Positions 35,343-48,900 of a stretch of DNA of 64,000 bases are shown here, in pieces. This DNA is from Adineta ricciae (lineage: Eukaryota > Rotifera > Eurotatoria > Adinetida > Adinetidae): assembly GCA_905250025.1 (NCBI GenBank), contig CAJNOJ010000064.1:372001-436000 (forward strand), in the 5' to 3' direction. The first letter of the stretch is position 1, and every line of letters begins with the position of its first letter. Made by a program: the position numbers and the translations under genes. The notes beneath the pieces were generated by a model that searched no databases, was not told the DNA's origin, and worked only from the letters and a program-made list of their open reading frames with translations.

Positions 35343-35818
35343 CTAATAACCACAATTCTTCAAGTATTCACCGATCTTATTGGTTGCGCCCACTAACATT
35401 TCAGGCTTTTGATTGATACCGATTGAGATGATGTAAGCTACAAGAAAGCAATCGACATGACGAACGAAACAAATCAACACGTGCGAAACGTACCTTGATT
35501 CAATTTCATGATGACCATTCCATCGGCACCTTTTCGTAAAATAACGAAATTGTCTTGATTACGAATGAAGATATATTTCTCGCCGTTGACTACAATACCA
35601 TTTGGTTGAGTGGAGAACGCTTTGGGCAACTCATCTTTCAGATTATCGATTGTCTGAGAAAAGAGAGATGGAGAGTTTATTCGAGGGATTTCTATCGAAA
35701 TTGATCTTACTGGAAAGTTTGGAGAGGCCGCCCATCGTGATCCATCAGCGCCAAATATTCCGGCGTGTGTAATACCTTGACTCGTCAAATTGGTTACGTA
35801 CTGATCCCAGCCTGCCAT
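35343..35818 (-). CDS. profilin
   Basis: Small actin-monomer-binding protein that also binds polyproline and phosphoinositides. Exons complement(35343..35437, 35494..35653, 35711..35818), 120 residues, with 55- and 57-nt introns. The N-terminus MAGWDQYVTNL is the classic profilin start (Trp3 and Tyr6 of the polyproline site). GIFGADGSRWAAS at residues 19-31, GEKYIFIRNQD and GADGMVIMKLNQAYIISI follow. The end GEYLKNCGY keeps the C-terminal helix and final Tyr. Length is slightly below vertebrate profilins and typical of invertebrates. Confidence 0.95.
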
Positions 35819-36688
35819 TTGTTCTATCTAACGAGATGCGAATGAATTCTTTTGTTGCGTTAGTTATCGCTGACGATAAATATGAGACAACGCCAACTGT
35901 TTGCAGCAATCTAGAAACGACGAAAAGATAAGTAGACGAAAGAACGAAAATAAGCGTAAAACAGATAACGGATGGCAGTTTTGAATTTATGATAAATGCG
36001 AGAGAAAAAAATGTATACGCAATGACAGAATTTTATGCGAGTCGTACGTAAACAATGAAGAAATGAAAGAGGGAAACGTGCGTGTCGGGAGTCAGTGTGG
36101 TTCGTTGAAGAATTTCGGAAGGTTCGACAAGAAGAAAAAACATGCGAAGTTTTCGTTTGAGATGATTTCTAAAAAATCATACCCGATAGAAGAAAAAACA
36201 CAAGCAAAATAAATTATGTCGAAGTATTCATACCCTATGTAAATGAAGAATCTTTCGACAAGCACAAAAAAATCTACTATATATATTTTGCGTTTCGTCC
36301 TCTTCTTCACTCGTGGCGACGGTGAATAGACATGTAATAATTGTAAAGATAACAAAATGAAAAAAAAACCTAATAGGACATCGAATAGAAACAGCTGGCT
36401 GTAAACGACGGTTCGTTGAAGCGACATCTATCTGAACAAATCTTAACGTGCTATCGATCAAATTTTTATTTCACGAATGTTTCGGCAGAAAAAAAATTTT
36501 CGACAGGAATTTGTCCGAGAAGTTGATCCAATGCACTCAATTGGTTCATTACTTGAATTTTGAACCATCCGCTGCCTGCATGTATGCCTCTTTTCGTAAT
36601 GATTTGAGATATTATTTAGTTTATTTCTTCTTTCTGCATTTTATGGTAATGATTGACTCATTGGTTTGTTTTTAAGAAAATTTCTACA
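35819..36688. other. shared upstream region of profilin and importin-7/8
   Basis: About 870 nt between two divergent genes, so it must contain both promoters. No specific element is recognised and the short frames are unconvincing. Confidence 0.45.
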
Positions 36689-39600
36689 ATGGATCTCGCA
36701 TCGGTAGTCGAAGCACTGCAAGCAACACTATCACCTCAATTACGTAAACAAGCGGAAGACAAACTTACTCAAGTACAACAAGATTTCTCTCGAATTTAGT
36801 TTTCATTCGATTGACATTTTAGATTTGCAAAACCACCGGGTTTGTGCCATGTCTTATTCAGATCATTCTCAACGAACAATGCGACATGGGAGCTAGACAA
36901 GCTGGTAAACAAGCGCTGCGTTCGTCTTCGAATTCAGGACTAAGCTTCTCTATTGTTTTCTTCAGGTGCCATTTATTTGAAGAATCATGTCAATACTTAT
37001 TGGTCGGATTATAATGAACCAACGGCAGATCCAGACATAATGACATTAGCAAATGCAGTTAATGTTAATGTAAGTCCAGCAGCTGGTGATAATACACCGA
37101 AATTATTTGTTATATCCGAGCCTGATAAAGATTATCTTCGAAATGTTCTTATTGATGCTATTATACGCACCAAAGATCCATTGAGGTAGGGAAAACTCTT
37201 CTATTGAGCGTAGAAAGTGAAATCGATTTCTAAATTTAGATGTCAATTAATTACAGCCGCTGGTACAATGATAAAAAGTGATTTTCCATCTAAATGGCCA
37301 CGATTTATCAACCAAATTCACACATGTCTTTCAACGGATAACATCGGTACATGGGAAAGTGCTCTACTTGTTTTCTATACACTCGTTCAACACTATGAGT
37401 AAGATTGGCGTTGACCAAACCGTACTTCTCATGCGAATCTTTAGATACAAGAAAGTGGAAGATCGAAATCCAATCGACGAGGTCATGAATGTTCTTTTAC
37501 CACTTCTTCATCAACGATTTATGCAACTCTTCGCTCACAATGATTCCGATCAATCTGCACTTATTCAAAAGCAAACCTTGAAGATATTCCATGCCTATAC
37601 TCAAGTAAGTTTCATCAGCGAGCTTTCGCTAACATCATCTTCGACTGCTATTTTTCAGCTGCACTTGAATTTTCGCGTCTTACCTACGCAAACAATGACT
37701 ACATGGCTTGACACATGCTGTGCAATGATTGAACGACGATTACCGGAACGATTAGATGCACTGGACGAAGAAGATCGTGCCGAACATCCTTGGTGGAAAT
37801 GTAAAAAATGGGCGTTTCACATTCTTATTCGAACATTCGAAAGGTAAGAAAAAGATGAATGTTGACCTCAATGGCACGAATTACTTGTAGACACGGATCA
37901 CCAGCGAATTTACCCAAAGGACAATCACCGGATAAAATCGAATTTGCAAACTTTTACTTGAAGGGGTATTCTGGTATGAGCAAACCTTCTTTTCTTTACT
38001 GAATTCCGATAGAGAAAAGACGAATCTTTGTAGGAAAAGTCATTGGTCTGGTTTTCGGTGTACTCGAAGCTTATAGACAAAAGATTTTTGTATCGCCACG
38101 CGTGTTACAATTGTCATTGAATTACTTACGTGAAAGGTAAATCATCTCATTCGAACGATAATCGACTAACATTTTGTATTTATAGTGTCCGCCATGCATT
38201 TTCTTGGAAAATTATGCAAGATCATGTTGTTGTGCTTATTCAAGATATTATCTATCCATTATTATGCATTAGCGATGATGATATAGAACTGTTCAATGAC
38301 GAACCCGTCGAGTTCGTTCGTGCACGTCTCGGTATGTCATAGGTACTTTTGTAACCACACAAACAACTTCGTTCTTTAGATATCTTGGATGAATACATTA
38401 GTCCGGTGTCAGCTGCGGAATTATTTCTTTCAGATGCCGTCGCCAAGCGTAAAGATGTTCTGATGAAAACTGTTTCTTTTCTTGGCACAATAATTCACAA
38501 CGATACAATAACTGTTAAACAAAAAGATGGTGTTTTACACATGCTAGGTGTTATTGGTAATGTTCTTATTAAGAAGAAAGCATTCGCTAATCAATTGGAA
38601 AATATGATTGTTCAATATCTCTTCCCTGAACTACAAAGTCAAACCGCATTTCTCCGTGCTCGTGCTTGTTATGCATTACGAAACTTTTCGAAACTGGAGT
38701 ATTCCATTCCCGACAATTCAGCACGTTGTTTAACATATTTAATTCACTGTTTATGTAATGATGTTTCCTTACCGGTTAAAGTTGAAGCAGCCATGGCCTT
38801 GAATTTGTTTATGTCCGATAGTGATACGGGAGAAAAGGGTAAAGCGATTATCGTTCCTCATCTTCAAATAATCGTCATGCGCATTATTGAAATCATTCGT
38901 CAAACTGAAATCGATGATATTATGATTGTCTTACAGAAGATCGTCGGAATATTTGATCAAGAATTGCAGCCAATTGCTGTTCAAATGACGTCGCAATTGG
39001 TTGAGTTTTTTAAACATGTCGTTTGTTCAGAAAATGCACCAAGCGAGGAAAGTAAAGCCGAAGAACGAACAGTTGCAGCGATGGGTGTCTTGAATACATT
39101 GGATACAATTGTTAGCTGCATGGGAGAAAAACCAGAAGTAAATCATAAAATTCAGTTAAAGACCTTTTTCAGAAATTTTCCTTTCGATCTTTAGATTTTA
39201 TCACAAATCGAACAAATTATATACGAAGCTATACTTCTTGTCCTACGTGATGGCATTCTCGATTTCTACGAAGAAATTTTAACGTTAGTAGATACTTTAA
39301 CAATTAATACAGTTAGCCCGTTGATGTGGCAAGTGTTCTATTTGATTAAAGAAGCATTCTTTCGAGATGCAGCTGATTATTTTGCTGGTAAGAAAAACTT
39401 TTCCTCCAATACGATAGATTTAACTAGAAATTTCTTTATAGAAATTATGAATTGCTTACATAATTATGTTGTTAATGATACACCCGCGTTCTTATCTCAA
39501 CCAAATCGAATTGAAACCGTTTTTGAAATGTGTAAACACGTAAGTTCGATCATTGGCGGTTGAATGTAATAAATATCTTTCGTACAGGTTATAGTCAATG

Positions 39601-40849
39601 ATTTGGGTGAAGATTCTGAAGCACATGCAGCAAAATTGATTGAAGTCATTATTCTTCAATGTCAAGACAATATGAGTGCTGTGCGTATCCAATTTCAGTT
39701 CTAATTTCGATTGCATTTCGCCATGATATTGTTTAGGCACTTCCAGCAATCGTTCAGCTAATCGCACAACGGTTTCAACGAGAAATAGTTACTACTGAAT
39801 TACGTCTTATGCTTCTTCAAGTCTTCATAGTTATCCTCTGGCTAAGCCCAGATCGATTTTTTCAAACATTGAATACAGTTGCAGCCAATGATCCCAGCAC
39901 TCAAACTGTTATAGGTAATTTCTTCAATCAATGGATGACCGATTCGGAATCGTTCGCTGGTGTTCATGATCGTCGCGTTTGTGCGCTGGGTCTCTGCACT
40001 CTACTTCGAATTGATGCGAAATACTATTCTGCAATATCGAATATCGTACCGAAAATTTTACCAAATTGTATCCATATATACCAAGGATTGATAAAAACTT
40101 ATCAACACAATGAAGACGATAGTGATGATGATTCGGATGACGACGATGATTCAGTACCGAGTGGTAAGAGAAGATGGTGAGCGGGAGTAGGAGAGCATGT
40201 TTATGTTGATTTTGTCTAGAAATTGATGACGGTGATGATGAGAATATTGAACATGAAGATGATCTTTTAGCAAAGTTGAAAGGAAAGGTACATGTCTCGA
40301 ATTTGGGATCGATGGGAAATTAAATATGTGATCTTTAGGTTCCTGATCATGAGATGTCCGGTGATGGACTGGATAATGGTAATGGAGATGAAGATGACGA
40401 CAGTGATTTTGATATGGATGAAACTGACCTTGAATCGTACTCAACAGTACTCGAAGCTAATGAAAATATTGACGAATTTCAAATCTTTTGCCAATGTTTA
40501 CAACGTAATTTGCATAGCCAAATCATTGACCCATTTGTCTAAACTGTTTTTATAGAACTACAATCGGATACGACTGGATACAATCAGGCATTATTGCAAA
40601 ACCTGTCAGCGGAACAGAGAACACAAATTCAGAATATTATTCATTATGCCGAAAAACGGAAACAGGAAAAAGGTATGCAAATGTTTTTTCTTCCAATCAG
40701 ATCCCAATTCTCCTTTACTTTTCGTTGCAGAATCCAATAAAATTCGTGATGCTGGTGGTTATAATTTCTCTCAATCATCCGGGGCTGGTCAACCTCTTAA
40801 TCTTAACTTCGGTGGTTCGGAGAAGTCGCCATTTCAAAATTCGAAATGA
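36689..40849 (+). CDS. importin-7/8 (RanBP7-type nuclear transport receptor)
   Basis: Eighteen predicted exons: 36689..36772, 36823..36904, 36966..37185, 37240..37398, 37445..37604, 37659..37843, 37891..37973, 38034..38136, 38186..38331, 38380..39137, 39195..39387, 39442..39539, 39588..39680, 39737..40163, 40220..40287, 40339..40504, 40556..40672, 40731..40849; 1058 residues, close to the usual 1040. All introns are 46-61 nt. The importin-beta N-terminal domain is at the start (RKQAEDKLTQ, GARQAGAIYLKNHVNTYW). HEAT-type helices follow, including the family stretch EHPWWKCKKWAFHILIRTFER and LRARACYALRNFSKLEY. A strongly acidic loop (EDDSDDDSDDDDDS) lies near residue 895, as in importin-7. The end is a Gly/Ser/Phe-rich tail (GGYNFSQSSGAG). 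It imports ribosomal proteins, histone H1 and other cargo with RanGTP. Confidence 0.93.
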
Positions 40850-41759
40850 TTTTTTTATATTTTTCTCTGTTTTCTTTTTCTTTTTGATAACACGTATTAC
40901 ACACATTGCTACAATTGCTTTTTCTTCAGACAAAACTATATTTAAGCAGCAAATTATCATTTGTGGTGTTCTTACAGACTTTTCTGCTTCATAGTCTGAA
41001 AGTAGGTGTGTACGAGAAGTGGTGACGGAGGAGTTATTTATCTTCATCTTCGTATGGTTTGTTTCGGTTTGAAATGCATTCAAATAGAGCTTTTTTTAAT
41101 CGATTTTCTACAAACGTCCCGCTTCTCTGCATTGAATCTTGTTGCGTGTGGTTTATGATCCTTAAACATCGCGTAGATGGTAAAGATTCGATGACGGAAT
41201 GAAAAAAAGTTATGGAGCAACGAGAAACTTGTTTGGACGTCACACTCCGATTCATGTCTTATTTGATATAGTATATTCAAGCAGCTAAAATCGAATAAGG
41301 ATTTCTTTTACTGGTGATGTTGCCATTTTAGTGAAACTGTAATCTAAAGTGGAGTAGTTCGTAGAAAATCTAATGTTGATACTTCGATCTGCAAGTAAAT
41401 CTACTTCTTACCGTAGTGTCCGAAAGTTGCATCTCAGAAGACTTCAGATTGAAATATCAATATAGGGTCTGTTCCGAACTCCAGTTTCACTAAAATATCT
41501 TGAAAAGGATTTGCTGGTTGATAGCATTGCTCGCCTTTGTATAATTCGGCATACTGAAGCAAGCGAGATATGAAAGAAGTGAACAGAACAGTTTTCCGCG
41601 CCCAATTCCTCTATAAATACTTGCAACGCTATTAAAAAATTCTTTTTTGTCATTTTAGCAGATATGCTGCTTGCTATCGAAAATAGATGTTGTAATATTA
41701 ATAATAACAGATGGATTCCACTATACTGAAATTTGATTTTCAATCTGGAAAGAAAATAA
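40850..41759. other. intergenic
   Basis: About 900 nt between importin-7/8 and the broken ART locus. No frame here looks coding and no repeat is recognised. Confidence 0.4.
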
Positions 41760-43110
41760 TGGAGCAAGAGAATCCATTCGTTGTTGGATTAGATAGTGAC
41801 TAATGCAACGACCTAAATGGACTTATCGCCATACAATCAAAACTGAAGATTAGACGAAGATCCACTGATGTCGGCCAATGTTTAGAATCCATAGCAGACA
41901 ACTATCATGAACAATTTACTACACTACCTCTTCTCGTAATATGTGAAGTAGCTGTGCTATTATTAACCGATATTCCCCAACTTACTGGTATCATTGTCTT
42001 ATGTCGTGATGGAAAGCTCGATGAAGAATGGTGGAAAACATGGCCAAAACGGAAAGCTACTTTTACGGACACTTCAATTATGTGCAGTAACATCGCGCAG
42101 TTGATTTCTAGCAAATCAGATATCACGCCGATTAGTTTCATACCTACAAGTGAACATCATCTTTCCAATAAGGATTTGTGTCAGGGTGTGGGTGGGGTAT
42201 TGCCAATTATGCAATGTGAGTAGTGGACGTAAATGTCATTATTCACGTAGATTTCTTTACAAATGATTTACATTGTTACATTAACCAGTTACATAGAGAA
42301 CAATTTACTGATCATTCTTGTAATAGTCATACCCTACTTCATCGTGGACAAGTTTTATCAAAACGACATCTTGGCAGATTGATGAAGACTAAAACTAGCA
42401 TCATATCATTCAACAGTTTTTTGTCGATTAACACGGATGCTATGAAAGCCTTAACATTTCCACGCAGTGCCATTATTAAGGGTGATTCCGTCAGAATTCT
42501 ATTTCACCTTTATATCGATCCACTCCAAACAACAGCTGCTTTTGTTTGTATTGCTAAGTATAGTTATTTTCAAAAAGAAGACGAAGTACTTTCCTCCATA
42601 AATAGTGGCTTTCGAGTTGACAATGTTGAATTGTAAGATGAGTATAAACAACTATACGTGCTGCATTTGATTTCGGCAAGAATTGATAAAAACGATTTAT
42701 ACGTACTTACCAATAAAAGTAGAGAAGAACTTTCATGCAATGAACAAGCACATATTTATCATCAACTTGTACTGATCAAAGACGAGCGAGCGAGAGATCG
42801 TAAAAAAATATCAACTACTACAGAACCTCCTAAAAATGGCTCAGACCCCTGGTCGTCAATCGATCTTGATCCCATTACACCGAATAAAGACGCTGTCGCC
42901 TACGGTTTGAATGACTATAAACGAACGCTTTCGCTTTATGAACAAGATCTGACAAGAAAACTGAAACTACTTTCTCTAAATCACCTAGATCTTAGTATCT
43001 ATTATAATAATACTGACGACGCCTATCACCAAGTAGACAATTAATCGAAAGCGTTTGAATACTACAAGAAAGTAAATGGCGACAGTGTAAGATGTCAACT
43101 ATTAACATCG
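41760..43110 (+). pseudogene. broken ADP-ribosyltransferase (ART) / TPR gene
   Basis: Remains of a gene with an ADP-ribosyltransferase domain followed by TPR-type repeats, an architecture I associate with expanded bdelloid rotifer families. Part 1 (about 41800-42220) encodes an N-terminal domain with LTGIIVLCRDG. Part 2 (42223-42633) is in another frame and encodes the ART core: LHRGQ, SFNSFLS and QKEDEVL, corresponding to the R-S-ExE catalytic pattern. A TAA at 42634-42636 then interrupts the frame, which continues open to a second TAA at 43042-43044. This follows a TPR-like stretch (LSLNHLDLSIYYNN, AYHQVDN), with KAFEYYKK after the stop. A frame change near 42220 and two nonsense codons argue for a pseudogene; I could not find short introns that remove them. 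Confidence 0.65.
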
Positions 43111-44471
43111 ATGGCACATTCACAAATGCCAACCTAGATCTAAAAGCAGCTTTACCTGTGAATAAAATTATCAAAGCTCAACAGCAATCAGATCTCCCCA
43201 CCCTCCACACAACCAGATAAACCACTAGTAACCCAATCTACTAAAAGCGCTGCTATTCTACATCTTAAAAAAAGAAAATGACAGATACATGACGAACCGA
43301 ACACAAAGTCAAGAAAGAGATGTTTCTTGACGTATGATCAACATGCGTTGCAGAGACTTACTAATATGAACTTTAGAAACACCATTTGAATATCAATAAA
43401 TACACTCAGTAGACATGTACTAATTGTCTTTTCATTCGAAACAGTACCACGTGTAACAAATGAAAATGACATATCTATCGCAATTCCACACAGAGATTGT
43501 TTGCCTAGAATATCATGTTATTCAATAGAAGACTAAAACTAGCAGAAAGTAATACGATGATGTTCACGAGTAAATCAACACAGTTCAGATTCTCTTTGTT
43601 TAAAAAAAAACTTCTTCTTTACTTGCACGAATGCATTTGAATAAATTAAAGACAGAATCTATGCTAATCGAGTAGAAGTTGTTTTTTGATGTTGCAGAAA
43701 AATCAGCGGCAACGTACTCAAGTAGAAAAATAAGTTGAAAGTATAAATAATTCATTCAGCTTTTCACGTACATCTTAATTTCGTGTAGATTCACATCGGT
43801 CGATGCCAGTAGTACTGACTTTGTACTTTTAGTTACCATCCAATTTATTATTCCATTTTCGACCAATTAACATTATGACCTTGATTTGCATTTCTTTTGC
43901 TTCTTATTTTAATCAATTTTTTTTCTGCCAAGATTTTTTTCTTGCTGTTTGGATAAACCTACCACTTTCTAAATTTGTTCACCTCATCGTCAAGTATTTT
44001 ATCCTCTTCAAAACATGTTTCTCTTTGTCCTCTATTAGAAAAAAAAATGTGTTCGTGTGTTCTTCTTCTTCTTCTCGTATATGAAGTATTACACAATTGC
44101 TACCATTATCAATCTACTTGACGCATTATGTACGATTGAGAGTAAAGACCTCCTACATTGATTCTTGTCGTTATACAAACATACACCAGAAAAAATTAAC
44201 AGAACGGACGAAGTACACACAAAAAAAACTGTAGGAATCTTAAAGTTTCGTTCGTTTTCATTCTCTCATAATCGAATAGCTGCACGTCAACTACGAATTT
44301 TGCCTGTTGGCAAGTATTTGTTGACAAATAATTACGGCCAATTATTGCCCGTAGACGAATTAATTGCTCTCTTGATAATGCATGAAATAGGTACATATCT
44401 AGGAGATTATTTTTTACACGTCAATTTACCGTCTGATACTAGATCAAAGTATCGCCTCGCGGCCGAAGACG
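43111..44471. other. intergenic
   Basis: About 1.36 kb. The first part (to about 43300) may be decayed downstream sequence of the ART-TPR pseudogene. The rest has no convincing coding frame; a CTTCTTCTTCTTCT run lies near 44061-44075. Confidence 0.4.
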
Positions 44472-45832
44472 ATGTCCGACGGAAGTCGTCCGACGTCGCG
44501 TTGGTCGTCAGCAAGGTTAACGACAATGACTACTGTTCGTTCAAACGCTCCATCATCCCCGTTATTTGCTACGCGAAAAAAACTACAACGATCGGCAAGA
44601 AATACTCAATCGACATTCACTGATATGACAAAATCAAAGAATGACATCGAAGAAATATTCAAGTTTTATTATTCAAATGAAACGAAAATAGATACGTTTA
44701 AACAAACAGTGACTGGTAGAGTTATGACTTATTTGTTCAAGTTAAGAAAGCTCCAAGTTTTTTTTAAATATTAGGAACACGTATTGTCAGTCCAAGACAA
44801 CCACCACCGACACCCGCACCTGCACCTATTCATAATCCCTTTGTCGAAAATTCATCCGGTGTCTTCAAAGTTAAACATTGCGTTAGTCGAGAAGATATGA
44901 GTCTATTCGATAGACACGGTATGTCTTCATTTTCATCTATTTGCCTTTAAATATTATTCATACCATTTAGGAAATGAATATCAATTGGCTATGAACGAAT
45001 TAAACCAACTGCCATTGAGCCCTATACTTCAAGACGATGTTGACGATGGCCCGATGATTATTCAATCAATGAAACTTCATTCGCAAATACCAACAGCAGA
45101 ACCAACACCGTCCATTCCCAGTGTAATAACTCCGAAAACGGGTTCATTGACTCGTCATGACGAATTCCCCCTTGTCAAAATTGCAACATATTCTCAAGAA
45201 AATTCAAATTTTTCTTTCGAACAAAAAAATCTCAAACGAACTAAAACAGCCTATGGCCAACGGCCAAAATCATTAGCAACACCATTGTCGATTCCTGTTA
45301 CACCTTACGCACTTGCAAATAGTAGACGAGATCAAATAAATTTCTCGCCATCATCAACATCTACCTCAAATTCAGCACATGATCGACATGTTCTGACAGG
45401 CACAGCAATGACAGCACATCAACGACCACCGACACGATCAGTACGACCTCCTCAGCGAACAAGATCAAATCTCTCCTCTCAACAATCAAATGTCAAAACC
45501 AGGTTTGCTCTGCCATAATCTTCATAACTAATCGAAACATTTCCCGTTGCGCTTTAGCCCGTTCTTAGCTGGTACGGACGTGTTAGAAGCTCATGTGCCC
45601 ATCGTTACTCAACCCGTTGCATCTATTCCATCGAAATGCAGGTAGACAAAGACATTTTCAAAAGATTCATTTTACTTTCTTTTCTAGCCGATACGTTCTC
45701 ATCACATTTCCGAAGTTACGTACTCGTTATAACATTCCTACATCTGTTGAACGTCTACTTCTACCTGAACGTTTTCCCGTTCTATTCCAAAACATTCTGC
45801 AAAATTCTGATCATGATCAGAATCATAAATGA
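44472..45832 (+). CDS. unknown disordered protein, 382 residues
   Basis: Predicted exons 44472..44715, 44775..44918, 44971..45502, 45558..45641 and 45688..45832 with introns of 46-59 nt; all frames match. The family is not recognised. The N-terminus is Ser/Arg/Thr-rich, then a short helical piece (NDIEEIFKFYYSNETKIDTF) and a Pro-rich stretch (QPPPTPAPAP). Next come VSREDMSLFDRHG and a long Ser/Thr/Pro-rich disordered region. The C-terminal 75 residues look most ordered: PFLAGTDVLEAHVPIV, then RYVLITFPKLRTRYNIPTSV and LLLPERFPVLFQNIL. No signal peptide or membrane segment. The stop is 108 nt from the stop of the convergent RIM-BP gene. I found no basis for a function. Confidence 0.6.
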
Positions 45833-45939
45833 AAATCAATCGTACGCCTTTTTTTCTCTTTGTCACATAGTTTTTTTTCAAAATAAATTTAATTACAGAA
45901 AACGAATACCGGATAAAAACCTGAGCTAAAATAATTCAT

Positions 45940-48900
45940 TCAACGTGGCTCATTGGAATTCCAAGAAAAAGTATTGATTAAACGATCAAAAAAACCAAGT
46001 TGCTTAGGAGGTTCCGCCGCTTCTGCTGCTGCTGTTGTTTTTGTTGCTGCTGGTGCTACAGTAGCGGCGGGAAAGGCTTCCGCTGATGAATTAGATGGTT
46101 TTTCGACATTCTTTTTAATTTCTGGTTTTACTGTTGCTGGTATTTTCTACAAAATCAAATAACAGATAATACTCTCTGCAAGAAAAGTTGTAAAACAACA
46201 GTGATGATGCCCTTACCGACGAAAAGATGTGCGCTACAGAGATAAAAATAATACGACCCGTCACCAGTTTCTATGCTTATAATTCTCGATGTTCACTTAC
46301 CTTAGTTTCATTGGGTTCAGTGTCTCTTTTCAATGCGTTATCTTCGTTTGGCATTTCCTTGAGATAATTCGAAGGAACGAAGCCTTTTTTACCATTTTCT
46401 AATTCGCCAGAATAGAAGCCGTCGTCATGAATATTCCCATGAACGTAGACAATATCACCAGCGTGGAATGAAAGTTCATCACTGTGATTCGTATTAGGGG
46501 AATGATCGGCTGGATTGTAATCGAAAAGAGCAATCATTTTTTTAATCGATTTTGCGTTAGCTAGAGTGGAAATGGGCGGCGTGCGTTTTGTCGATGTTAC
46601 TGAAAGCAAAACGAGACGATGGGATGAAAGCCGATTGAGAAAGTCTGTGTTACCTGATGATACGTTGGAATCTGTTTCAGACTCATCAGACTCAAGTTCT
46701 GATACCATATTACTCGGCACATAACCTGTGCGACCATTCTCTGATTGGCCAATATAAAATCCGTCAGCATCTTGATCGCCGAATATCTAAATCAAAGTAA
46801 TAGTTAAAAAAAAACGGTCGAGGCTTATGTGAGATAGTCAAACCTTGATTAGTTGCCCTTTCTTAAATGGTAACTCTTCTTCGCTATCTTGATTTGGTGA
46901 CATCGCATTTGGATCATAATCGAATAAAGCAATGAATAAGCGTGGTGGACCATTGATTTTCCCGAGAAAGTGATTTTTTGTTTGTAAGGTCAAGTTTTTA
47001 TTTGGTACCTTCGGTGACACACGATGTTCATCAGATTTGTGCACAGTTTCACTCATAGGTGATCGTATTCGGTTAGCATCAGAAGATTGATGTTGTCGAA
47101 CCGGAGAGTGACCGTGTGTTGACGTTCGAGGGTTAGATGATTTGACTTCACTTTGAGAAATCTCCGTTGCACTACTGATGGATGATGTAGCTGATGGTGA
47201 TTCCAGAGATGTTCGAACTAAAGGTTTGTTCGTTTCCTTGCCACTCAACGTGGGTTTTAATGGGGAAGGTGCAATAATCGGCGTTGTCACTTCCTGTCCT
47301 ATTGTTGACGTTTGACGAGATCCCTGAAAAAAAGAGGATTCAGTAATGAAAAGGAATAAACGTTTTGAAAAAAGAATAGGACAACACATGACAAGAGAGA
47401 AACATTGAAACAATATAAAGAAACCTTTCGATGATTCTTGCTCGTAGGAGAAAGAGGCGATTTAGGCATATCATCATCATTCATTGATTGAAATGCTACA
47501 ACGATTTCCTTTGAAATAGTGGCTATACGTGCTGAGGGTATATCCATATCCAACTAAGAGAGAATGTTAATTGATGTTAAATGCGAATGGAAATGAGCTT
47601 TATATTTTTACAAATATTACCTTTTTCAATACGTCATCAAGATCGATTGAAGTCGAATCATGTGATTCGCCATCATTGTCAGTCAACGTTCGTAGAGTTA
47701 AATATCGACCATCACGGATCGCATTCAAGTTGATAACTGTGTGATCATCTTCAAGAATAATTTCATAGAATAAATAATCAATACGCTGGAAACATACTTA
47801 ATGGGTTGTTGATATCCTGAACTTGACGACCATCGATAAGTATACGATAACCACGAGCTGAGGCGGTAGTTGACGGTTGTTCCCAAGAAACAAGTATCGT
47901 ATTAGTTTGTGGGCCAGCAATAACTTGTACTCGTTTGGGTGGCTCAATCGATTCATCTATAGAAGACAGTTATATTTGCGATAAGAAATGCTTCCCTCAT
48001 GTTCTACATCCTAATCAATACTCGATCCTCTAAGCTTACTTTTCGATGGTTTCGAAGATGTTTTCATTGTACCTGAAGTGAATTGTGATGAGGTTCTGAT
48101 GCAAACAAATCTGCTTTCCTTATGTTCTACTTCTTCTCATAATCAGTTCCATCTCTATTTCGTACTTACCAAATGAAGTTGTTCGGAATTCTACCGATGC
48201 TGACACTTGCTGTTGAGCAGACGGTGGTACTGCTGGTTTGGCTTTGATGGTTACTTTGTGCAGTGTATTTGGCGATAAGCCAGATAATTTAAATCTATAA
48301 ACTCCTGGTTTCAATGTCTGTACATCGATGTCATTGACATATAGTTTGTGAACTATATCGTTCGAAGCTGGCCACCATGAAACAACGGCTGATGTTTGAG
48401 TAATTCGATCCACACGTAAATCATGTGGTGTGTAAGCCGATTCTTTAGAATTTGTTAACAGTAATGTACATTCTTGATCATGGGAAAGGCCACGTTGTGA
48501 GATTGTGCGAATACTGATTCGATGCGACTTTTCATTTAGATTGATATTTTCCAGTAAAGCACGTGTACGTTCATTGGCGCGAACACTTGAATAAAGCGAA
48601 TGGTCAAGCAGAACTTGATAGCCAAGAATTTGAATGTTCGATGCGGGAGGATTCCAAGCGATTAGAACACTGTTGGTTAAAGATTTCTCTACACGTAAAT
48701 TTGTAGGACACGGGACTAAGAAAAGAAGAAGAAGAAAAATCAAATTGAAAGAAATTGTTTGCAAAATCTCCTCTACCATGTTTCCCATAGGATAGATCAT
48801 CGTTTGAAATGTCCGATGAACTGCTGTTTGCTAAATTTAGAAACGCTGGAATGAACAAATAATATCCAGGAAAACGTTCTTTTTACTTATTTTACGGTGC

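Noticed and set aside
42185..42205. GGTGTGGGTGGGG string resembling a bdelloid TGTGGG telomere repeat
   Set aside because: Only about two imperfect units, inside the ART pseudogene; too short to call a telomeric insertion.
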